The notes under the pieces: generated by a model | What the model saw: only the letters and a program-made list of their open reading frames with translations | What the model was told of the DNA's origin: nothing | Databases searched by the model: none | Shown: positions 1-8,925 of the stretch, piece by piece | Layout of the letters: the number at the start of each line of letters is the position of its first letter | Numbering within the stretch: the stretch's first letter is position 1 | Translations under genes and position numbers: made by a program | From: Haloferax marinisediminis | Lineage (GTDB): Archaea; Halobacteriota; Halobacteria; Halobacteriales; Haloferacaceae | Assembly (NCBI RefSeq): GCF_009674585.1 | Contig: NZ_WKJP01000001.1 | Span: 2,170,001 to 2,234,000, forward strand | Reading direction: 5' to 3' | Length of the DNA stretch: 64,000 bases

Positions 1-520
1 TGTCGAGTCTGCTGCGTAACTCGTCGAGGGCGTCAGGTTCGCGGAGTTCGTCGACCTCACGGCTTTCGAGGACTGCTTCGGTCGATTCGAGCGCGAAGTA
101 TTCACGGACTTCGGACTCGAAACTCGACCGAAAGAGGAGTTCCTCGACGGTCTCTTTCACCTCCGTCTCGGTGACGGGTTTGACGAGGTACGCGTCGAAC
201 GGCATGTCGACGATATCCGTATCCGGTTCGACGGCCGTCATCATCGCGACGCGGCAGTCGATGTCTCGGGCCCGAATCTCGTCGAGGACGTCGTCACCCG
301 AGACGGTGGGCATCCGTCGGTCGAGAAGGACGACGTCGACACTGTCGTCGAGGCGGTCGAGTGCCTCTTCGCCTCCGTAGGCAGTCTCGACGGCGAAGCG
401 TTCGCCGTCGAGCCAGTATCGACAGGTGTCAGCGAGGTCTTCGTCGTCGTCGACGACGAGAACAGTCTGCTCGGTAACCCGGTGGTCCGGGTGCCCCCCC
501 GCCGAGCGTTCGGTGACCAT
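1..520 (-). CDS. HalX-type response regulator (3' end outside window)
   Basis: Cytoplasmic two-component response regulator, partly outside the window: the ATG is at 520 and the frame stays open to base 1, giving about 173 residues. The receiver domain (about residues 18-130) shows acidic residues D24-D26, the phospho-acceptor D67 in LLDRRMP, the switch Thr in MMTA and the conserved K114 in LVKP. The part that follows (SSFESEVREYFALES) matches the start of the HalX output domain, a family of haloarchaeal regulators. It lies 141 bases downstream of a histidine kinase on the same strand, its likely partner, but has its own TATA element close to the ATG, so it can be transcribed separately. Confidence 0.9.
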   Translation of the reverse strand, partial: MVTERSAGGHPDHRVTEQTVLVVDDDEDLADTCRYWLDGERFAVETAYGGEEALDRLDDSVDVVLLDRRMPTVSGDDVLDEIRARDIDCRVAMMTAVEPDTDIVDMPFDAYLVKPVTETEVKETVEELLFRSSFESEVREYFALESTEAVLESREVDELREPDALDELRSRLD

Positions 521-548
521 CGTATCGAACACACAGTTTCATCGGACA

Positions 549-558
549 GATATATATC
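549..558 (-). promoter_or_regulatory. TATA element of the HalX regulator gene
   Basis: An alternating AT run (GATATATATC on the minus strand) is centred about 34 bases before the ATG at 520. Archaeal TATA boxes lie about 26 bases before the transcription start, so the mRNA should have a leader of only a few bases or none. It is the only AT-rich block in the kinase-regulator gap. Confidence 0.55.
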
Positions 559-661
559 TACCCATCGGGGAAGGTGGAATTTACTCTCCCCAGCGACCAT
601 CCTGAGACGTTCGGGATGGTGGTGCACGGCACCGGGAGTGTGTCCGGGAGTTGCGCTTCTC

Positions 662-2680
662 TCACGCTCGTGGCAAGGTCACGACGAACCTCGACCCAGT
701 CGGGTCGTTGTCTTCGATACGAACGTCGCCACCGTACCCGTCGACGATTTCGCGGACGAGAAACAGGCCGAATCCGTTCCCGGGGTCAGACAGGTCTTCG
801 ATTCGCTGGTCGACGATTCGGCGCTTTTCTTCGTCCGGGATTCCGGGACCGTTATCTGAGACGCAGAGGTCGACTGTCTCGTCACCGACCGTCACGTCGA
901 CGTGGACTTCCGGAGCGGGTTTGTCGTTGTGTTGCACCGCGTTCTTCAGGAGATGTTCGACGACTTCGTCGAGCAAGTCGTCGGCCATCACCAGTACGAT
1001 GGGAACACTCCCGACGGACGCCTCCACGTCGTCCGTCTCCGAACGGAGTGTCGAGACGCCGTGGTCGATTGCGTCGTGAAGTGGCCGGGGTTCGAACTCG
1101 TGGGACTCTCGTTCGACGATGACCTTCATGAACGTCCGCATGGTGCCGACGAGTTCGGTCATCTCGTCGACTCTACTCCGCACCGTCTGCAGGTGTGACT
1201 CGCCTTCTGGGTCGACGAAGTCGCCGACGATGTCGGCACGAGCGCCGACCACGTTGAGGCCGTTCAGGAGGTTGTGGCGGATGATTCGGTTCACGAACTC
1301 TAACCGCTCTCGTTCGCGTCGCAGGTCACGCTCACGCTCTTTTCGGTCGGTGATGTCGTGTCCCTCGGGGACGAGCAAGACGACCTCGTCACCATCGTCG
1401 TCGAACACCGGCGTGAGAGAGAAGTCGATGGTCGCGGTTGGTTCGTCCGGTCCACCGGTAACCTCGACTTCGTACTGGACGAACTCGCCGTTGGCGGCCC
1501 GTGAGATGGCGTCTTTGAGGTCGGCGACGCGCTGGTCGTCACCGCGCCACCACGGCGTCTCCCACGCGGGGAAGCCGACGACAGCATCACGGTCGGTGTC
1601 GGCAAACTCCAGTGCGGCGTCGTTGACCCTGAGGACCGTTCCATCGCGGTTGAGAAGCCCCATGTACTGGAACGTGCTGTTGAACACTGCGTTCAGGTGT
1701 CGCTCTCGCTGTTTCTGTTCGGTCATGTCGCGGGTCACCTTCGAGAACCCGAGGACGTTCCCATCGTCGTCGGTCAATGAGGTGATGACGACGGATGCCC
1801 AGAACCGAGAGCCGTCGGCGCGGACTCGCCACCCCTCGTCTTCGACACGGCCGTCGCGTCGCGCGGTAGTGAGGAGTCGATTCGGTAGTTCTGCCTCGCA
1901 GTCTTCGTCCGTGTAGAACGTCCGAACGTGTTCACCGAGAATCTCGTCGGTCGTGTATCCCTTGATGGCCTCGGCACCGCGATTCCAACTCTCGACACAC
2001 CCCTCGGCGTCGAGACGGAAGATAGCGTACTCCTCGATGTCTTCGACGATTCGCGAAAACGCCGCTTCACGGCGTTCGAGTTCGCGCTCTCGCTCGCGTC
2101 TGGCGTGTGACTCGATGCCCTGAGCGACCGCGTTGCCGAGGTTCTCGATGGGGTCGGCCAACTCGTCTCCCAGTGTTCCGTCGTGGGCTGCGTACATCGT
2201 GAGGACGCCGTATCGGTCCCCGTCGTACGTGAGCGGGACGGACGCCGCAGAACGAAACTCGTGTTCGAGTGCAGCGTCCCGAAACGGACCGTCTCCACAG
2301 TCGTCGGCGATACTGCTGGTCGTCTGGACCGCCGCTGTACGGACTGCACGCTCAGTAGGGCCGTTCCCGGTCGAGTCTGAATCAGTTACAGAGCGGTCGA
2401 TAGAGTCGAGAAACCCGTCTTCTGTGCCCGCCCACGTGGTTGGTGTGATGGTCGTCGTCTCCTCGTCGACGGTCCCAATCCAGACGAACTGCAGCGACTT
2501 CGCCTGGACGAGTCTGTCGCAGACGTGCTGTTCGATATCCTCACGTTCCGATGCAGCGACGACCGTCTCGGTCACGTCGGCGATGACTTCGTTGAACGTT
2601 GCGAGAACGTCGAGGCGCGCTTCGAGTTCGCTCTGTGCGGTTGCCGACTCGTCGCCCGGCAGATTCGTCTCGCCGGTCAT
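662..2680 (-). CDS. Soluble GAF/PAS sensor histidine kinase
   Basis: Histidine kinase of 672 residues with no membrane segment or signal peptide, so it should sense an intracellular cue. Domains in order: GAF-like (about 25-195), a short RERERELERRE coiled linker, PAS-PAC (about 205-325), a second PAS-PAC (about 328-447), a haloarchaeal dimerisation/phosphoacceptor helix with H469 in IIRHNLLN, and a HATPase_c domain (about 565-670) with the N-box LLKNAVQHN, G1 box DNGPGIP (609-615) and G2 box GNGFGLF (634-640). The gene ends 141 bases before a HalX response regulator in the same orientation, which is the natural phosphotransfer partner. No conserved haem or flavin ligand was recognisable in the PAS domains, so the signal is unknown. 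Confidence 0.92.
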   Translation of the reverse strand: MTGETNLPGDESATAQSELEARLDVLATFNEVIADVTETVVAASEREDIEQHVCDRLVQAKSLQFVWIGTVDEETTTITPTTWAGTEDGFLDSIDRSVTDSDSTGNGPTERAVRTAAVQTTSSIADDCGDGPFRDAALEHEFRSAASVPLTYDGDRYGVLTMYAAHDGTLGDELADPIENLGNAVAQGIESHARRERERELERREAAFSRIVEDIEEYAIFRLDAEGCVESWNRGAEAIKGYTTDEILGEHVRTFYTDEDCEAELPNRLLTTARRDGRVEDEGWRVRADGSRFWASVVITSLTDDDGNVLGFSKVTRDMTEQKQRERHLNAVFNSTFQYMGLLNRDGTVLRVNDAALEFADTDRDAVVGFPAWETPWWRGDDQRVADLKDAISRAANGEFVQYEVEVTGGPDEPTATIDFSLTPVFDDDGDEVVLLVPEGHDITDRKERERDLRRERERLEFVNRIIRHNLLNGLNVVGARADIVGDFVDPEGESHLQTVRSRVDEMTELVGTMRTFMKVIVERESHEFEPRPLHDAIDHGVSTLRSETDDVEASVGSVPIVLVMADDLLDEVVEHLLKNAVQHNDKPAPEVHVDVTVGDETVDLCVSDNGPGIPDEEKRRIVDQRIEDLSDPGNGFGLFLVREIVDGYGGDVRIEDNDPTGSRFVVTLPRA

Positions 2681-3214
2681 CCGCGGAGGTCCCCTAATCC
2701 AGTGCGCCTCTGTGGGTGCATGTACTCCCGACTCGTTCGCCCACCGACTTGTGCGTTTCCCGGTTCCGTCGGGCAGTCCCTAACTACGTAGGGCCGTGAA
2801 TTAGTAGCGAGGCATTCGTTCATCTAGGTGGCCACAGTGACCTGCCCGGGTCACTCGTCGTGCCCGCACGCCCCCCTTCCAGCGGATTGTCGAACCCGAC
2901 CCCCCTTTGTCCGCCCTGGGGGCGTGTCCCTGCCCAAACCCCAACTCCCTTCGAAGAACTGCCCACTGAGCGACTGGTGTTCTCTTCGGAACTGTCCGGA
3001 GGCAGTGAGTACTCTGAAATCTGTGACTCGCTCGAGGCCAGTGAGTCGTCCAAAACGAGTTCGACACCACACGTTAGACAGACTGTCAAGTACAAATTAC
3101 CATGGTTTCTTTCATGTTTATATCTATTACATTCATTTCTAGCCCATTCAGATACAAGACTAAATACATGCTTTACCGCGCTCTTTACGCCTGATAAGCA
3201 CATATGTGCAACAC
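2681..3214. other. Intergenic region between kinase and UPF0058 genes
   Basis: This 534-base gap is the only long gene-free stretch in the window. Bases 3090-3200 are markedly AT-rich and carry TATA-like elements (GTTTATATC near 3118, CTAAATAC near 3162) probably serving the UPF0058 gene. A minus-strand frame from 3203 to 2820 encodes 127 residues with a CLTCG motif, but lacks the G/C third-position bias of neighbouring genes and is not called. No RNA gene or repeat was recognised. Confidence 0.5.
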
Positions 3215-3520
3215 ATGAGAAAGAACGAGCTCATTCACCTACACACACTGCTCGTCGAAATCGCCGGCGACTTCCTCGATCGAGGGACTGCCACACGCGA
3301 AGACCTCGAACCGTACCACCGTCTCGAAATCGGCCCGATGGCGCTTCGGTCCTGTCGTGACGACCACGAAGTCGCTGTCAGGACGCTCTCGACTGCACTC
3401 GCCGTCTGTGCTGCCCGTGACCTCGGACGCGAGACGAGCGACATCCCCGGGCAGCACCTGCTTCGCCTCCCAGAGGACACCGAGACACCCGAAACTGACC
3501 AGCGCGTCCGTTCTCACTGA
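3215..3520 (+). CDS. UPF0058 family protein
   Basis: Small protein of 101 residues beginning MRKNELIHLHTLL, the typical N-terminus of the UPF0058 family found in haloarchaea and some methanogens. The family has no assigned function. An upstream in-frame GTG at 3206 is possible, but the ATG at 3215 gives the family start. Sequence is soluble and mostly helical in appearance, with a polar tail. It stands alone between the divergent histidine kinase gene and the MutS-family gene on the same strand, with an AT-rich upstream region. Confidence 0.82.
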   Translation: MRKNELIHLHTLLVEIAGDFLDRGTATREDLEPYHRLEIGPMALRSCRDDHEVAVRTLSTALAVCAARDLGRETSDIPGQHLLRLPEDTETPETDQRVRSH

Positions 3521-3607
3521 TTACTCTTCTCTCTGCAGTCTGCTGATTCGAGAGCGAGAGCACCCGACGACGAGAGGACCTAAGACGTACCAGTGTGACG
3601 CCCCGGT

Positions 3608-5350
3608 ATGCGACTCGAAGACTACTGGGGGGTCGGCCCGAAGACGTCGACTCGGCTGGAATCCGCACTCGGCAGGGAGGGCGCAGTTGCCGCTATCGAG
3701 TCGGCCGACGTCCGGGCGCTCGTCGAAGCGGGCGTGACCCGCGGGCGCGCGGTTCGCATCCTTCGACGCGCCGACGGGAACAGCGGTATCGACACGCTCG
3801 CCACTCGCGACGCGCGAGACGTGTACGACGACCTGTTGACGCTCGCGAGCGACTGCGCGCTCACAGAACACGCCGCCGACCGCATCCGCGTGTTGACGCC
3901 GCTCCCTACCGTGGACGAACGTCGTGACCGACTCGAACGAGTTCTCGCCGCTAGTGAGGCGTGGTCCGCACTCTCCGACGACGCCCGCAACGCTGTCGAG
4001 TCGGCCTTCGACACGTACGACGAAGAAGGAGAAACCGAGCGTGCCGCGGTCAAGGCAGCACTCGAACTCCGAGACGCCGGCCTCCGCGGTGAGACGTTCG
4101 ACGCACTCGACGAAGCGGACCCCGACGCGCTCCGAGACGCACTCGGCGCACTGGGATACGTCGACCCCGACGGGTCAGTCGCACCCGGTGCCGACGAGCG
4201 ACTCGACCGGATGCGTGACCGGCTGACCACGGTCGAAGAACTCGAATCCAGCGCGTTCGACGTACTCGAAACCATCCAGGAGCGCGGCGTCAGGTCGTTA
4301 GACGACTTCCGTGCTGCCTTCGTCGAGTACGTCGCTCACGAGACCGACCTCGCGCGCGGCGAAGTCGAGTCGGCCGTCGCCGACGACGCTCGTGACGCGA
4401 CCGACTTCGTGAGTACGTCGCTTCGGTCGCTTGTGACCGAACTCGAAACGGACGTCGAAGCGCGAGAAGAGACGGTCGCAGAGGAACTCCGTGACCGCAT
4501 CTGGGCCGCCCGCGACGACGTCGATATCGCCGTCGAAGCAGTCGACGAAGTGGCGCTGTCGCTCTCACTTGCGCGGTTCGCAGTCGAGTACGACCTCGCG
4601 AAACCGGTCGTCACCGAGACGGGCCTCTCGGTCTGTGGCGCACGCAATCTCTTTCTGGACGACCCCCAACCAGTCTCCTACGCCGTCGGCGACCACGACC
4701 TCTCGTGTTCGTCGGGGCTGATTCCCCCATCGGGTGACCGCGTCGCAGTTCTCACGGGGGCGAACAGTGGTGGGAAGACCACACTCTTGGAGACGCTTTC
4801 GCAAGTCGCCATCCTCGCGTCGATGGGGTTGCCGGTCCCTGCAGAGTCCGCACTCGTCGGTCGCTTCGACTCGCTCGTGTTCCACCGTCGGCACGCGAGT
4901 TTCAACGCCGGTGTCCTCGAATCGACGCTCAAATCCATCGTTCCGCCGCTTTCAGACGAGGGGCGAACGCTCATGCTCGTCGACGAGTTCGAGGCAATCA
5001 CCGAACCCGGCCGGGCGGCAGACCTGCTCAACGGGCTGGTGAATCTCACCGTCGACAGAGACGCCTTCGGCGTCTACGTCACCCACCTCGCCGACGAACT
5101 GAGTCCGTTGCCGTCGGAAGCGCGCATCGACGGCATCTTCGCCGAGGGACTGACCGACGAGTTGGAACTTCGTGTCGACTACCAACCTCGGTTCGGGACC
5201 GTCGGCAAGTCCACGCCCGAGTTCATCGTCTCGCGGTTGGTGGCGAACGCGCGCTCCCGCGCCGAACGCGCTGGCTTCGAAGCACTGGCTGCAGCAGTCG
5301 GCGAGGAAGCGGTACAAAAGACACTCTCCGACGCAGAGTTCGCCGGATGA
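3608..5350 (+). CDS. MutS-family ATPase (MutS5/MutS2-like)
   Basis: Protein of 580 residues with a MutS-type C-terminal ATPase but no N-terminal mismatch-recognition domain, so it belongs with the archaeal MutS5/MutS2-like group rather than classic MutS. The N-terminus (about 1-60, DYWGVGPKTSTRLESALG) resembles a helix-hairpin-helix DNA-binding segment, followed by an acidic, helical lever-like region (about 90-330). The ATPase shows Walker A GANSGGKT (384-391), Walker B LMLVDEFE with D459 and E460, and a following THLADEL segment. No Smr nuclease domain is present at the C-terminus. Roles in recombination control are known or proposed for relatives; the role here is inferred. It starts 87 bases after UPF0058 and has its own ATG at 3608. 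Confidence 0.88.
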   Translation: MRLEDYWGVGPKTSTRLESALGREGAVAAIESADVRALVEAGVTRGRAVRILRRADGNSGIDTLATRDARDVYDDLLTLASDCALTEHAADRIRVLTPLPTVDERRDRLERVLAASEAWSALSDDARNAVESAFDTYDEEGETERAAVKAALELRDAGLRGETFDALDEADPDALRDALGALGYVDPDGSVAPGADERLDRMRDRLTTVEELESSAFDVLETIQERGVRSLDDFRAAFVEYVAHETDLARGEVESAVADDARDATDFVSTSLRSLVTELETDVEAREETVAEELRDRIWAARDDVDIAVEAVDEVALSLSLARFAVEYDLAKPVVTETGLSVCGARNLFLDDPQPVSYAVGDHDLSCSSGLIPPSGDRVAVLTGANSGGKTTLLETLSQVAILASMGLPVPAESALVGRFDSLVFHRRHASFNAGVLESTLKSIVPPLSDEGRTLMLVDEFEAITEPGRAADLLNGLVNLTVDRDAFGVYVTHLADELSPLPSEARIDGIFAEGLTDELELRVDYQPRFGTVGKSTPEFIVSRLVANARSRAERAGFEALAAAVGEEAVQKTLSDAEFAG

Positions 5351-5393
5351 GCGGGCACGGGAGGTGACGAGTGGTGACCGTCGAGTCTGTCGA

Positions 5394-5615
5394 TTAGCGC
5401 ATCTCGTCGAGAGAGACGAACGCATCGACGTTGGCGGTCAACCACGCCTCCATCTGGTCACAGCAACTGTCGCGCCGGGGATAGACGGTGACTTGGTCGG
5501 CACTCCCTCGATACGTTACGACGACACTATGGAGGAAGCAATCACCGGTCGAGTCCGAACCGGAGCGGTCAGTGGTCCCTGCAACCGAATCCTGAGAGGC
5601 GGGCACTTCGGACAT
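5394..5615 (-). CDS. DUF7511 small haloarchaeal protein
   Basis: Protein of 73 residues with the pattern TYRGSADQVTVYPR followed by MEAWLTANVDAFVSLDEMR, which I recognise as DUF7511, a family of short acidic haloarchaeal proteins of unknown function. No membrane segment or metal-binding cysteine set is present. The ATG at 5615 is preceded on the minus strand by GGTTATGTAAG near 5645-5655, a plausible TATA element. It is convergent with the MutS-family gene, 43 bases away. Confidence 0.75.
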   Translation of the reverse strand: MSEVPASQDSVAGTTDRSGSDSTGDCFLHSVVVTYRGSADQVTVYPRRDSCCDQMEAWLTANVDAFVSLDEMR

Positions 5616-5867
5616 TCGCCGTCACGTATACAGAGGAGACGGTGCTTACATAACCTTCACTAAGTGTGGTAAGCTTTGACAATATCGACAGATTCCACCA
5701 TACTCCCGACGATGGTGAGCGGACGTGCGCCAGTGTTGAGGACTGCAGTTTTTAGCGAGTATCGTGGCTTGCTCGCCTGAAAACGGGCAGTCACACACGA
5801 ACACGCGCGGGGCGACTTCTGCCGGCGGAGACGGCTTGAAGTGCCCTGACACGACATCTGTGGGTCG

Positions 5868-6059
5868 ATGGTTGATCCCACGTCTGACTTAGAAGAGAAC
5901 GTAGACCCCGAAGACGCGCCAACCTGTGCGACGTGCGGCGACCCAATCGTGAACGTCCCGACACACCGCGTCGTCACGTGGGTGGACGACGACGGTGCGG
6001 TCCAGTACCGTCACTTCTGTGACGACGAGTGCCGAGACGGGTGGGACGACGAACGATAG
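5868..6059 (+). CDS. DUF7576 small zinc-ribbon-like protein
   Basis: Protein of 63 residues with two cysteine pairs, C20/C23 (CATCG) and C51/C55 (CDDEC), separated by a hydrophobic strand region. The spacing suits a single treble-clef or zinc-ribbon site. The family (DUF7576 in haloarchaea) has no known function; a role as a small metal-binding adaptor is only an inference. It is convergent with the Rad3-like helicase gene, whose stop codon lies 9 bases away, and the 250 bases upstream hold no other gene. Confidence 0.72.
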   Translation: MVDPTSDLEENVDPEDAPTCATCGDPIVNVPTHRVVTWVDDDGAVQYRHFCDDECRDGWDDER

Positions 6060-6067
6060 ACGGGCGC

Positions 6068-8422
6068 TTACTCGACTGACGACCAGAACTGGTCGAGGCC
6101 GAACCCGAGCATGTCCGGGCTGACAGGGCGGAATTCGTCTCGTTCTTGTGCGGGGAAGTAGCCGCGGACGCCGTTCCACGAGTCACGCGCGTATCGGGCG
6201 TCCACGAAGACGCGAACACCGACTTCGTCGGTGCCGCGGATGACCCGTCCGATGGCCTGTCGCGCCTTCCGGACGGCGGGGACGGTCAGCGCCGTTTCGA
6301 ATCCGTCTCCAAACTCCTTGTCGTAGGCTGTCTTCACCGCTCGCGTCCGCGGCGACGACGTGTTGATGAGCGGGACACCGCAGACGACGGCGGCCGAGAG
6401 TTTGTCGCCGCTGTAGTCGACACCCTCGGTGAGCGTCCCCCGAAGACTCGTGACGAGGACTTTGCCCGTCCCACCGAAGAAATCCCGCTTGAGGTCTTCC
6501 GTCGCGCCGTCGTCGGACGCTTCGTCCAAGAGGACCGGTTTGTCGACTCGGTCTTCGAGCGCGCTGGCCATCCACTCGGCTTCCGCGTAGTTCGGCATCC
6601 CGACGAGGACGTTTCCGGGTGAGCGTTGGCAGACTTCGACGACGGCGTCGGTGTACGCGAGGCGTGTGTCGTTCTCTTCACCGGGCGGCCCGCGGTTACT
6701 GTGGGTGAACTTCGGCACGTCGACGGCGAAACTGGCGCGGTTCGATTCGGGGAAGCCGAGACCGAAGGTCCGTTCGGCAATTGGTCGTCCGTCGTCGGCG
6801 AGGGCGTCGAGGCCGGTCACGCGCCGGAACACGTCGATTGGTTCGAGCGTCGCACTCATCAGGACGCCACCACCGAAGTCACCCAGTCGCTCGGCGATGG
6901 CCTCACCGGGGACGCAGTTGTGGACCGAGAGTCGGGCGTTGTAGGCACGGCGCCACGACTCGGGCGGTTCCAGTTCGTCCCACGTCCGTTCGAGGTCGAT
7001 GGCGCGGAAGTGTTTCTCGTGGTCTGCGTAGGCCCACGTCGCGAGCGCGCGTCCGGCGGCGGGTGCGGCCCGCCGCTTGTCGTCTTCTTCGACCGAGTCG
7101 AGAATGTGGGCGACGGCCGACCCAGTCGCTTCGGCGCGCACCCACGTTCCCTCGTCGTATCCGGTATCCTCCGCCCACTCGGTGAGTTCGTCGACGGCCG
7201 GTTCTTCTGGGTCGCGCAGCGGAATCTCCTCGTCGGTGAGTTCGGTCATGTCGGCGCGCCACCCGACGTACTCCGTATCGAGGTGGGCCGTCACACGTCG
7301 GTCGAGTTCCTCGCGGAGGTCACGGATGAAGTCGCGCGTCTCTTTGAGTTCGCGGAGCGTCACGTCTGCCTCTTTCAACTCGCCGCGGACGAGGTCGGCA
7401 TCGGCGGTCGATTTTCCGGCGTCGTCGAACTCGACGGGTTGGATGACGCGCGTGAACTCGCTCTCTGCGTCGCGGAGGGTTCGGTCGCCGACGCCGACGG
7501 AGACGAGGTCGCGGACGCGAGGTTCGAGCATGTGTGCTTCGTCGCAGATGACGAACGTCGAGTCGTCGACGAGCGCGCCGGTGAACGTGCCGACTGTCGT
7601 GGGGTCGAACGCGTGGTAGTAGTTGCCGACGACGACTTCGACGTGTGGCAAGAGCGCGCCCATCACCGAATGCGGACACGACCCTGCCCCCGCGGCCAGC
7701 GAGACGAGGTCGGACGTGGTGATGAGTCCCTTGTCGTCGAACTCGAACGGGACCGCTTCGATAGGGTCGCCATCCTCCGGGAGGTCGGCGAGGAAGTTCG
7801 CGTAGAACGGGCAGTACTCCACGTCTTCGTACTCGGGCATCGACTTCGGGTAGGGCGTCGGTTCGTCCGCGGTTTCGAGGTACGACGGGCCAGCATTCGT
7901 CGCGCCGGTGTCGAGGAGGCCAGTCTGTTGCTCGCGTGCGTCTTTCGCCAACGCCTCGGCACTGGTGCGCCCGCCGTCGCCGACGAGCCCACGGGTTCGG
8001 TCGCGGAGGCCTTCACAGCGGTCGTACACGCTCGACTCGTCGATGCCGCCGCACCGTTCTCTGCTGTACGGACAGACGTCTGCTTTCCCGACGAGTGTGA
8101 GTCCGGAGACGGGTTTCCACTCGTCAGGGAGGTTCTCGTTGATGGTTCGGAGGTCGGCTTCGAACTGCCGGAGTTGCTGTTTGACGCTCGTCAGCACGAA
8201 CACCCGTTCGTAGTCGGAATCGGGGTCGCGGACGAGTTCGATGCCGGCGGTGAGCGCCAGCATCGTCTTGCCAGTCCCGCACGCGCCTTCGACGACGGCG
8301 AATCCGTCGTCGCGGGCGGTTGCTATCGCAGTCTCGATTCCGTCGGCCTGCTCCGGATACGCCTCCGGGTGGCCGAACACCTCCTGCCAGGTCACGCTCT
8401 CAGGTCCAGTTGCGACGGCCAT
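6068..8422 (-). CDS. XPD/Rad3-type ATP-dependent DNA helicase with Fe-S cysteines
   Basis: Superfamily 2 helicase of the DinG/XPD/Rad3 group, 784 residues. Walker A is GACGTGKT (46-53) and the Walker B box is DEAH (294-297). Between them lie cysteines at 117, 124, 136, 204 and 249 in the position of the XPD iron-sulphur domain. Helicase domain 2 ends with RKARQAIGRVIRG, motif VI of the family. The frame is open upstream to 8587, but that stretch is low-quality serine/arginine sequence; the ATG at 8422 (MAVATGPESVTWQEVF) gives the normal family start. Expected role: unwinding in DNA repair. It follows the wHTH regulator gene at 8493-8882 on the same strand by 70 bases and may be co-transcribed. 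Confidence 0.9.
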   Translation of the reverse strand: MAVATGPESVTWQEVFGHPEAYPEQADGIETAIATARDDGFAVVEGACGTGKTMLALTAGIELVRDPDSDYERVFVLTSVKQQLRQFEADLRTINENLPDEWKPVSGLTLVGKADVCPYSRERCGGIDESSVYDRCEGLRDRTRGLVGDGGRTSAEALAKDAREQQTGLLDTGATNAGPSYLETADEPTPYPKSMPEYEDVEYCPFYANFLADLPEDGDPIEAVPFEFDDKGLITTSDLVSLAAGAGSCPHSVMGALLPHVEVVVGNYYHAFDPTTVGTFTGALVDDSTFVICDEAHMLEPRVRDLVSVGVGDRTLRDAESEFTRVIQPVEFDDAGKSTADADLVRGELKEADVTLRELKETRDFIRDLREELDRRVTAHLDTEYVGWRADMTELTDEEIPLRDPEEPAVDELTEWAEDTGYDEGTWVRAEATGSAVAHILDSVEEDDKRRAAPAAGRALATWAYADHEKHFRAIDLERTWDELEPPESWRRAYNARLSVHNCVPGEAIAERLGDFGGGVLMSATLEPIDVFRRVTGLDALADDGRPIAERTFGLGFPESNRASFAVDVPKFTHSNRGPPGEENDTRLAYTDAVVEVCQRSPGNVLVGMPNYAEAEWMASALEDRVDKPVLLDEASDDGATEDLKRDFFGGTGKVLVTSLRGTLTEGVDYSGDKLSAAVVCGVPLINTSSPRTRAVKTAYDKEFGDGFETALTVPAVRKARQAIGRVIRGTDEVGVRVFVDARYARDSWNGVRGYFPAQERDEFRPVSPDMLGFGLDQFWSSVE

Positions 8423-8492
8423 AGGGGTGTCGGTGAGTGGCCGCTGATTCGTACTTGAACGTTCGCAGGAGATGGGGGTTCGCGCCCGAGAG

Positions 8493-8882
8493 TCACTCGA
8501 GGAACGACGAGATGGCGTCAGCGAAGTCTTCCCGGTTCCCCTCGTTCCCACCGACGCAGACGACGAGCGGCCCGTCTGTGGGGCCATACACCTTCATCTC
8601 GCGCCCTTTTTCGGAGTATCGCGTCCCCGCAATCCGGACTAAGTCGGCGTCGACGAGGTTTCCGAGGTGGTGTCGCGCGTTCTGAATGGAGGTATCGACC
8701 GTCTCCGAGAGTTCTTTCGCCGTCGCGGGGGAGTCGTGGAGCGACGAGAGAATGTCGCGAGCGGTGTCGCACGAGAGGCACCCGATGAGTTGCTCCGTCT
8801 CGTCGTCGTCGAGCCAGTGGACGCGAGGGGTCCCCTCACCACCGGCGTCGACGTTTCCTTCGGACGGTAGCAACCCTGACAT
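8493..8882 (-). CDS. ArsR-like winged-helix transcriptional regulator
   Basis: Protein of 129 residues with one winged helix-turn-helix (about 30-105): the helix pair ARDILSSLHDSPATAKELSE and the recognition helix TSIQNARHHLGNL are typical of haloarchaeal ArsR-like regulators. There is no ArsR metal-site cysteine motif in the recognition helix; two cysteines in IGCLSCD precede the first helix and could be redox or metal sensing, though this is a guess. The C-terminus (LVVCVGGNEGNRED) forms a short extra segment. A TATA-like TTTACTTA lies near 8904-8913 about 28 bases before the ATG, so a leaderless message separate from the upstream MFS gene is likely. Confidence 0.83.
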   Translation of the reverse strand: MSGLLPSEGNVDAGGEGTPRVHWLDDDETEQLIGCLSCDTARDILSSLHDSPATAKELSETVDTSIQNARHHLGNLVDADLVRIAGTRYSEKGREMKVYGPTDGPLVVCVGGNEGNREDFADAISSFLE

Positions 8883-8925
8883 GATATGAAAAATCAGGTG
8901 AAGTAAGTAAACCGTTTCGGGACCA

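Noticed and set aside
1080-1100. A GGTTCGAA-like block resembling a tRNA T-arm
   Set aside because: It lies inside the histidine kinase gene with no paired acceptor or D-arm around it; no tRNA or rRNA was found anywhere in the window.
2820-3203. A 127-codon minus-strand frame with a CLTCG motif in the largest intergenic gap
   Set aside because: Third positions lack the G/C preference of the neighbours, half of it lies in AT-rich promoter-like DNA, and the C-terminus is low-complexity. It could be a decayed gene, but I cannot support a call.
5646-5852. A 68-codon minus-strand frame with several cysteines upstream of the DUF7511 gene
   Set aside because: Composition is not acidic and no family pattern is seen; it lies in a promoter-containing gap between two small genes.
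6626-8458. A 610-codon plus-strand frame across the Rad3-type helicase gene
   Set aside because: The opposite strand encodes every helicase motif in order. The plus-strand protein is repetitive arginine/valine sequence and typical of an antisense shadow.
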